DNA of 64,000 nucleotides from Cladocopium goreaui (taxonomy: Eukaryota; Sar; Dinophyceae; Suessiales; Symbiodiniaceae): positions 248,001-312,000 of the forward strand of contig CAMXCT020006752.1 in NCBI GenBank assembly GCA_947184155.2. Direction: 5' to 3'. Of this stretch, positions 12,374 to 20,700 are shown piece after piece (within the stretch, counting starts at the first letter, position 1; the number at the start of each line of letters is the position of its first letter). The position numbers were made by a program, and so were the translations under genes. The notes under the pieces were generated by a model. The model did not search any database. It saw nothing but the letters and a program-made list of their open reading frames with translations, and had not been told where the DNA came from.

Positions 12374-12490
12374 GTCTGCGAATATGACGACACCTTAGCC
12401 ATCTTTGTGGGGCGTTTATTGCTCACGGGCTCTTCACTTGTGGGCCTGGTCTTCGTCTTTCTGTGCGTGAATGGCCACTTCATGGGTCAG
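12374..12490 (+). CDS. Host gene exon 10 (transmembrane)
   Basis: AAAAG|G acceptor in phase 0. Reads VCEYDDTLAIFVGRLLLTGS then SLVGLVFVFLCVNGHFMGQ. A GA donor (CAG|GAGGGG) keeps phase 0. The next intron has nested A elements, element B and an AAATA-rich tract. Confidence 0.75.
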
Positions 12491-12575
12491 GAGGGGTTTT
12501 TTCCCCGGTTTCCGCAACTTGGTGGAGGTCATAGGACAGGATGAAACAAATTGAGCAGATGATATTCAGAAAGGG

Positions 12576-12801
12576 GTAGCCTCTGGTTATTTACCCTCTG
12601 GTAAACTAACATAGCTATTGAAAATGGCCATTTATAGTGGATTTACCCATTAAAAATTGTGATTTTCCATAGTTATGTTAGTTTACCAGAGGGTAAGGCT
12701 TTGCGAACTGGAACATCATCATTTTTCGTAAATCCTCATAAATCACCTATTTCTATGGGCCATCGGCGGCTTTAGCGATGTTTTTACATCACCAGAGGGT
12801 A
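12576..12801. repeat. Family A element interrupted by a second one (outer copy)
   Basis: Left piece TAGCCTCTGGTTATT, right piece from AGGCTTTGCGAACTGG to CACCAGAGGGTA. The inner copy at 12592-12695 splits it at a TA. Confidence 0.7.
12592..12695. repeat. Family A element (inner, nested copy)
   Basis: TACCCTCTGGTAA...TTACCAGAGGGTA with near-perfect arms; sits inside an older family A copy. Confidence 0.85.
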
Positions 12802-12980
12802 CCACTTCAGCCATTGAGCCCACTGAAAAATCGGGCCAAGCCCCGAATGTTTCACGGTTTCGGATCTCTGAAGCCGGATCGGTGCCTCCAAACAAAAAAC
12901 CACGGCGATTCTCTGTGAAATTGGAGGCAGCTGTGATGATCCATGGAAATGGAGGCTATCCCTAGTGGTATCCCTATAGC

Positions 12981-13118
12981 TAGTGAGGCTCCCGTTCGAT
13001 ATGTGAACGTTGGTTTAGCAAAAGCCCCAGTAACTAGTTCGTTATAAATACCATAAACCATAGTGAAATTGGAGTTATGTTCACCAACTTAGCTATCGAG
13101 CGGGGGCCTCACATTGTA
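12981..13118. repeat. Family B element
   Basis: Left end reduced to TAGTGAGGCTCCCG; right end complete, GGGGGCCTCACATTGTA. Confidence 0.75.
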
Positions 13119-13627
13119 CTTGTTTTGGACTTCAGTTTTTGTTGTCAAACATGCCAAGAGATCTAAAGCCTCTCAAAAAAAATTCACTGTCTTTCTGCCC
13201 AGATTCCCCGTGGCCACAGAATGATCTTTGAAAGATCTCAATCAATTAGAAAGTGGCCTCAGAGAATGGTTGAAAACCATGAATTACACCGTTCTTGTTG
13301 GTTATATGGGTCCGTTTGAACATCGGGGAACCCCAATGAACCAAAGATTATCAGTGTGGGGTATACACTTCATTTTTGGATAAGCCATATCCATCATTCT
13401 GTCAACTTTCGCAATTTCCTGTACATAAGGAATTCCTTTGTACCTAAGGTTGCCCAATATGTTCACTTCCTTTTTCAAAATCTAAAACTCAATTGACATG
13501 CTTGTGATCATTCATTCATATCTTGGATCCCTTAATCTATATGATTCTACATATTATGTATACATATATATATATATGTGATATATATAATATATTATAT
13601 ATATATACACACGCATCACTATCTGGA

Positions 13628-13740
13628 TTTAGTAAGAATAATAAATAAAAAATAAATAAATACATAAATACATAAATAAATAAATAAACAAATACATAAA
13701 TAAATACATAAATAAATAAATCAATAAATAAAATATAATA
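13628..13740. repeat. AAATAAATACAT microsatellite
   Basis: Runs of AAATA/ACATA ending 27 bases before exon 11. Confidence 0.85.
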
Positions 13741-13766
13741 TCTCGAGCATGGTCTCCGGCCTGCAG

Positions 13767-13903
13767 GACTACATCACCGCACGCGTGGCGAATTTTTTGG
13801 GCATCGATTTGACGGCCCTGGACCCCGACGGCATCGGCGAGGAGGGTGGCATGTTTCGGCTGAATGTCTTCGGCGCAGCGCTGCCCACGCTCTTTGGGGT
13901 CTG
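13767..13903 (+). CDS. Host gene exon 11 (acidic loop then hydrophobic)
   Basis: CTGCAG|G in phase 0. Reads DYITARVANFLGIDLTALDP then DGIGEEGGMFRLNVFGAALP and TLFGV. The DPDGIGEE patch is faintly EF-loop-like, but 12-residue spacing and flanking helices are not convincing. Donor TG|GTGGGA leaves two bases as exon 12 requires. An ATG at 13749 in frame lies in the intron. The next intron is 9.4 kb and carries the retrotransposon. Confidence 0.75.
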
Positions 13904-14046
13904 GTGGGATACTTGGAATGTCTATGGGGTGAACATACCCTCTGGTTTATCTATGGATAATCTATGGATAATCTATGGTTAATATGGTGTTAATATGGTT
14001 TTATAGGGATGATAATGGGATAATGATGGGATAATACTGGGAAATT

Positions 14047-14142
14047 TACCCTCTGGTAAACGTTTACATAGCTATTGAAAATGGCCATAGAAATAGTGGA
14101 TTTACCCATTAAAAAATAGTTATGTTAGTTTACCAGAGGGTA
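14047..14142. repeat. Family A element
   Basis: TACCCTCTGGTAA...TTACCAGAGGGTA, short middle (96 bp). Confidence 0.85.
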
Positions 14143-14152
14143 ATCCAAAACA

Positions 14153-14291
14153 TACAAGGTGGTGCCCCAGTTCGGAATCGCTAAGTTGGTGAACATACCT
14201 CCCATTTCACTATGGTTTATGGCAGATATAAGGAACTTGTTAATGGGGTGAACATAAACCAACAAACATCACTGGGGGGCACCATCCTGTA
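14153..14291. repeat. Family B variant (CAAGGTGGTGCCCC ends)
   Basis: TACAAGGTGGTGCCCC...GGGGCACCATCCTGTA; same internal layout as family B with changed termini. Confidence 0.7.
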
Positions 14292-14325
14292 ATCCAACAC
14301 ACACTGGTGATGAGGTGCTCCATAC

Positions 14326-14424
14326 AGATGGGTCAAAACCTACAATAACAAACTTTGGGGGATGAACATCCATTTAAGATCTATTTTGGGGGATCACCAG
14401 GGTGCCAGGGTCTTGAACCATACC
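14326..14424 (-). repeat. Family D element, degenerate
   Basis: Starts GATGGGTCAAAACC and ends GAACCATACC; core GGGGGATGAACATCCATTT. Confidence 0.55.
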
Positions 14425-14526
14425 GATATATGTATAACAATGTAGAACCACACGTATGTAAATGTATACATATATAAAAACATATATATATATATATGTA
14501 TGATTGAAGATGCATATATATATATA

Positions 14527-14531
14527 TATAT
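14527..14531. repeat. Target-site duplication, left copy
   Basis: TATAT directly before the left LTR; the same five bases follow the right LTR at 23224. The flank is an AT tract, so the match alone is weak. Confidence 0.65.
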
Positions 14532-14731
14532 TGTCAAGATGGGGGTACTGGCCCACGAAGTCCAACCCGCAAGAACGCGCCTAAGCGCAGCAGCGCCTTT
14601 TCAAGAGGTGCCGCTAGGCGTATGCCATGCGATGGCGTCAAATCGCCCACCACTGTTAAGTTGGGAAAACAGCGGCGGATACAAAAGGTGAAAAGTCACA
14701 TGTTGCACAGGTTGCAGCTGTAAACTTCACA
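14532..14731 (-). repeat. 3' LTR
   Basis: Identical to 23024-23223 except one base. Starts TGTCAAGATGGGGG on the + strand and ends AACTTCACA. In element orientation it begins TGTGAAGTTT. Confidence 0.95.
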
Positions 14732-14798
14732 CAGGGGAAAGAAGGTAAAGAATTGAAATTGAAAAGAGTGCTCCTTTGGCATCTCTGGAAAATGGCGG
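14732..14798 (-). other. Region upstream of 3' LTR, no normal polypurine tract
   Basis: In element orientation this reads pyrimidine-rich (CCTTCTTTCCCCTG just before the LTR). Plus-strand priming normally needs a purine-rich tract here. Confidence 0.6.
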
Positions 14799-17700
14799 TC
14801 ACACGCCAGCACTGCTCGAAGAACCAAGTGCACTCATTCGTGCCTCTTCATCCAGTATCGCTGACGCTTCAGCCAAGACCTCAGGGTCCTCATCGCTGAT
14901 GCCATTTGCCATGAAGGCGTCCATGTCCTGGGCCAACGTTCGCTGGTTCAGGTCGTGAATGTAGGTTGTCACATAGTATGACGCGCAGTTGTCGCACGCA
15001 TACCTTTCTATCACTTGGCTGTTGTGAAGCTGATAGCATTGATCATCCAAGTGCCAGACACGTCCTCGAGGAGCATGGTACGTAGGCCTTCCAACTGTGC
15101 ATCGATTGTGAGCATGGTTGTGGGCTTCTGAACGTGCACGTCCAATCACGTCCTTGGCCTCTATGAAGAGTGCCCTCAACCTTCCTATTTGGCGTATGTA
15201 GCCCATCTTGTGTCTCTGCATGCGCGCACACTGTTGGTCTTTCTGCCAGAAGCTATCTTCCAAACATCGAAGCTGTTGCTGCAAGCGCTTGACCTCACGG
15301 TCGGCCAGAATCGGTCCACCAGGCAAGCTCAGGCATTGAACTTGTCTCACAAGTTCTTCCACCTCACGCTTCAGTGCCAAGTTTTCAATGGTCTTCTCTT
15401 CCAGGCGAGCTTCCAAACGGTCGCTTCGGATATGCCTCAACCTCAAAACGTGGTTGTGGCCAATCCACCATCCATGCATCCAACCCATGATATACGTGCC
15501 AGCCACGAAGATCAGCAACGCTAGGAGCACAGCTGTGTCCCAGACGTAGTCCCAGAAGTAGGACTTCTCTTCGGGAATGATCTCGACGTGGGGGCACATC
15601 TCGGTTGAGATGGGATCGCCCAGATGTTGAGCCATAGCACCAGGTGGCAGCCATAAGGCAAGCAACGCAAGCTTGAGGGCAAAGCGCAGCAGTGCATGAA
15701 CCATCCAAATCATCCAGTCATCCACATTCTGTGTCTCCTGGTCGTAGGGGACGAGGTCAACCTGCGTGTCCGTGATCGGCACAAGGTCGTTGATGTTCAC
15801 GTCATGGTCACGACGCAGCTCTGCTGGGGCTGTAACAGCCATGTCGTGGTCTTCCAAGATCTCGTCATAGGTGATGGCCTCATAGATGATTCGTTCATGG
15901 TGCTCAGCAAAGGTTTCGATGGGAGTTGTTTCATTGAGCTCAGTCTCTTCTGGGACAGTCTCCAGAGGTTTGGAGAACTCATCTCGGCTTGCAATTCTGT
16001 CTGCAAGCTTCTTCTTCTTGGCAGCGATGTAGTTGGGATCCCAGGACAGCTTGATGCGTCCATACCTCAGGCGGTCAGCAAGGAGCTGTCTGGTTGCCTC
16101 CTTGGTGAGGGAGTCGGCGTACTGCCGTTCGCTCGAAATCCATTTGAGCTTGCCGCCAAGAGCTTCAAGTCCTTCTCGAAGAACCTTGATCTCCAGCCCT
16201 GTCCTCTTGTCGGTGAGGCCACTGCTGAGGCTTTCACGGTGATAGCTGTCATACAGCGCTTTGGCATCCGTGATGAGCGTGGGCTCCAGAGGGCTTGGCT
16301 TGTTCAGGATGTTCGCCAATGGCTCGTTGGGCTCCAGGAGGTGCTGGTAGTAGCGGCAAGCAAAGTCCATGTTGTCGCACGCTTGACTGGCTGATTGGGC
16401 TTCTGCTCCAAGACTGGATCTGGCCACCCTTGGTAGTTTGGATGAGCGCCAGTCAATCACATGGTACGGCCCTTCAACTCCATCAAACGTAGTTTTGGGA
16501 ACCAGCATCATGAGGTATCCTCCTTGGGATGAGCCATCTCGTCTGATGCCAAATGCAGCATCCACCATTGTCACCAGACGTAGATCTTCAATGCCACATA
16601 GGTGCTCGTAGCACAAGGAGACATCGGAGTTGAGCTTGGCGAACTTCAAGAGGCGGTTGGCATCTTGTATGGACTTCACAAGTCCGGCAGAGAGTTGTCC
16701 AGCAAGAAGAGATGTAGAGCATTGCAAATGCGGTTGGGACTGCACTGATGGCCACTGAAGTGATCCCAGTAGACCTCGAAGTTGAGTGGTCTCAGCAGGA
16801 GTCATGTAGTCCTCGGGACCTCGGCCACGATGCAGTGCAATTGGTTTGACCTTCTTGAGGTACTCGGAGTGATTCAACTTCCATCCACCGCTGGGAGTCT
16901 TCTGAAGAGAGGCTCCGCAGTACTCAAGCTCATCCTGGTCCTTCCACTCTCGGAAGTTGAAGATGTTGCGAAGCTGCTTGACAACGTGCTGGTACACCAG
17001 CGATTCTTCAAGGCCACCTCCAAGCATGTCATCAACATGTATGCAAACCATGCCAACAATGCGCTCAGCGCCAAGGCATTTGGAGGGGTCCGTGGCCGCG
17101 ATATCAGGAAAGTCAGTCTCGCAAATCAAGAAGGCACAGGGATCCAGGATGTGAGGTCGTAGTCCAATTGAAGTCAAACGTCGTGTGGCTTCCAGGAACC
17201 ATCGCCTTGGGGCGTCAATCTGCCCATAGCAAGGTTTACGCAGCAGCATGCGTGTAGAATCATCAGCGCCAAGGATGGTCAGCACCTCGCGTGGCAACTT
17301 CACCCAGAGTTGTCGTTCTTGAGGAAGTCCTTGTAGAAAGGCTGTGGCCACATCGGCTGTCCATCCGCACCACTTCAAAATGGCGGACAAGGAAAGGAAC
17401 ATGGATCGTGACAATCGGCTGGTTGTTGGCGCCGTTGTCTCAACCTTCCCCTCAAGAGCGTCCTGGTCGTTGTACCCTCGGACCACAAGTCGAGCTTTGG
17501 CTCGCGGACTTCCGTCCGGGTTCTTGCTCCATTTGAGCAGCATTCTTGAGGTAAGAGTTCGTTGTGGGTCCGTGTCTTTGACATGGGCAAACTCCCAGAC
17601 TCCATTCTCAAAGAAGCTCTTGAGTTCCTTGATCTTGGCCTGCATGAACTGCTCTCGTTCCATCATCGTCAGGCCTCGCTCACTGAGCTCTGAAGTGGGC

Positions 17701-20700
17701 TTCTTCTTGATGATCGCATGCTTGGCCTGTCGTGCCACTTTCTTTGCAGGGGCTGTAGAAAACATGGCAAGCTCCTTCCTGGTTGCTCCATTGATCTGAT
17801 AGATCGTCATGCCAGTCCAAGAGGACTTGGAAGCAGGAACCACGGTGTCATAGCGGTCAGTGGTGATCTGCCTGATGCCATTGGGAAGTCGCATCAGAGT
17901 GACCCGCACAGGGTCCAGCTGCTTCAGCTCCATAGGGCAATCCTTGGTCTTGGTGATGTCGTGAGGTCGATGCCGAGGTTGTAGATGGTGTCTGATGAGG
18001 CATCCAGCGCGGATCTCCCAATAGTCATGGTAGTTCTTGGTGTCAAGCTGGAAGTAGCCTTCTTCATCGACACTCCAACCAGTTGGCAAGAAGTCACCAC
18101 CAATGTCAGAGACCGTGAAGGCTTGGCCAATGAGCTCAGAAGCAGGGTCACGTTGACCTGGGTGTTGTTCACCTTCGGGTGGATCCTGATCATATGGAGC
18201 ATGTCTTTGGGCAGCTCGACGTCGCATCGGTCCAAATGGGCCAAACTGCATGGTTTCTTGTCGATCCATTTGTCGTCGACGCTGCAGGAAGTCAGGAGCT
18301 GTTGTAGGCTCGTAGAGGTTCATGTCTGTGGAAGTCACAGTGAGAGGTTGTACTGAAAGAGGATCTGCAGAATTCATCGGTGTGTTTGGGGCTGTTGCCA
18401 TAATCGATGGTTCTCGGCTGGGCTCAGGCTCGTCGACATTGATCGGTGCAGGTGGTTGTGGAACTGGATCAGGAGCCAGTAGAGCAGGATCAGCTGGTGC
18501 AGGTAGAACAGGAGGTCGTGCTTGGCCAGGGAACTCAGGGTGTTCCGCAGGAGTGTTCGCTGGAGAAGTTGGTGCCAAGCTGGGCTCATAGAGCTCTTCA
18601 TCCTGGTTCTGCTGTTGTTCTCGGTCCAGCTGTTGCTGCATCTGATCCATGGCTTCTTCAAAGGAAAGTTCATCCTGCGGGATCATGTCGTAGGTGGTTC
18701 GCTGTCGTCGTGAAGGAGGTTGTAGATCATCTCCACCACCCTCATCATCATCTGGCTCTGAACCAGAAGCCATTTCATCATCGTTGAGTTCATCAGGGTG
18801 GTGCCGCTTGTTGACCTTGTCGAGGTCCAAGAAGCGTGTCACGCCTCGAGAGCGAAGAGTAGCCACCTCTCGTCGAGCTTCCTGAGCATCAGCCAGTTGG
18901 GTATCGGCTGCAGTGAAATCAGCACGCACGTGGTGCGGCGAGCATCTGATGAGCTGGGTCTTGTAGGAGAGCCAGTAGAGCTCGGGTCTGTCATCTTTGG
19001 AGTGCTCGACCATCACAATCCGTGCAGGGCCATGCCAGCGGATCTTGACCAGCTTGTCCTGGCGTTGGTCTCTCCAGAAGAAACACTTCTGGCCAATCTG
19101 CAGGGGCAAGTCAGCTCCCTGATATTGGCGCAGCAGGGCCCGTCTGAGCTTGGCGTCCAAGTCAGCTGAGATCAGTGCTTTCTTTGCTGCAGCTCGTTGT
19201 CGAAGTAGTTGTTCGAATTGGTCATGGTCTCCAAGTTGTGCAGGACTGAGTTCATCATGTGAAAGTCCACCAGGCAAGCGTGGGATCTTTCCAAGCAGCC
19301 ACTGTGAAGGCGTATAGCCAGCAACGCTCAAGGTGTCATTGAGCTGGGGCACCACATAGGTCAGTGCCTGCCGGATGCCTTTGCTTCCGGAGACCTTCAT
19401 GTCGTCCATGTAGATCTCGATGGCTTTGCGCAAGGTGGTGTGCCGGCGCTCCACAAGTGACAAACGATGAGACTCAGCAGGTGCAACGATGTGCTCCACA
19501 GAGTGTTGGGTTGTCCAGGCATTCATCTCCTCACCAACCCATCCACGTCCTTCATCTGAGCACAAGCACTGAGGAAGTCCAAAGTGCCTGATCCAGGCTC
19601 GTTCAAGTCCATGGATCAGGTGTTCACCACGTTCTCCATGAAGCAACGTCGCCACGGTGTATTTTGTGGCCTGGTCGATGATGCTCAAAACGGGGAACTT
19701 CTTGGCACTGACGTTGCACTTGATCCACAGCACATCGGCCTGCAAACGTTCTCCAACCTCATGGGCTTGGTTTCGCAGTGTCGAAGGTGCCACCTGGTTG
19801 GGTCGCTTGTAGCGCAGGCATGCAGTGCATTGGAAGTGGCGAGCTGCCTCAATCACTTGATCGCTAGCTCCTCGGCTTTGAAGAAGTTCAACCAAAGCCT
19901 CAGGTTTGGGATGCCCAAGGTTCCTGTGCAGACGCTGCACGGTGCGCACTGCTTCGGTCTTCAGGGCTGTCTGGAGCTTCACAAGGCACCCAGTGACCTC
20001 TTTCTGCTCAGCGACTGCAAGTCCATAGTCCCAAAGCTGAGCTGGGTCTGGGGCGTTGATGGCAGCTGCAATTGTGGCTGCAAGGCCAGGTTGATAATCC
20101 TCTAAATAGGAGGTGCGTCGGCCAAGTCCAGGTGCCGATCCCTCCAAAGGACAGTGCAAGTGTTGCCCATCGCACTGCTTTGCCAGTGCGGCCTGCATGG
20201 AGACCTTGCTCGACAGGATGCCTGTCGGTTTCTTCACAAGCTTCCAGAGTCCATCCTGGTCCAAACAAGCACAGCCAAACATGCACTGGTGCAGGAGGAT
20301 CCAATAGCCAGGTAGATCCTTCAAGGCTGCTGTGTGCCAGCTCAGAGCTCGTTCGGGCTGCTCGATGTGCGCGTGCCGCGCGTTGTCAACTTGCTCTTTG
20401 TAGACCCGGGCCACAAACATCAAGTGGCATGAATGGTGCTCCTTCCTCTTGAGGTAGAGCTGATGCTGCTGGGCTTCTGTTCGAGCGGCCAGGTTCTGCA
20501 TCTGGCTCCATAAGTGACAAGAAGGTGCCAGATAGACCTCATCCGGCATTTCTGTTCGAAGCCTCTGCATGAAGAGGTCCTGGTGCTCCTGTAAGTCGAA
20601 GTCCCAGCCAGTCTCATAGCTGAAGATCTCCACATCCATGCCCATCGCCTCTGCAAGAGCTGAGACGCGTGCTCCACCGCAGTAGACTTCCCAGAGCACT

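Noticed and set aside
7325-12490. Assignment to the SLC44 choline-transporter-like family
   Set aside because: A few words (YDLFGLF, FVGRLLLTGSS) look similar, but motif order and flanking residues do not match well enough to name it.
13830-13875. EF-hand calcium site in exon 11
   Set aside because: Only LDPDGIGEE fits; the 12-residue loop and E-helix are not present.
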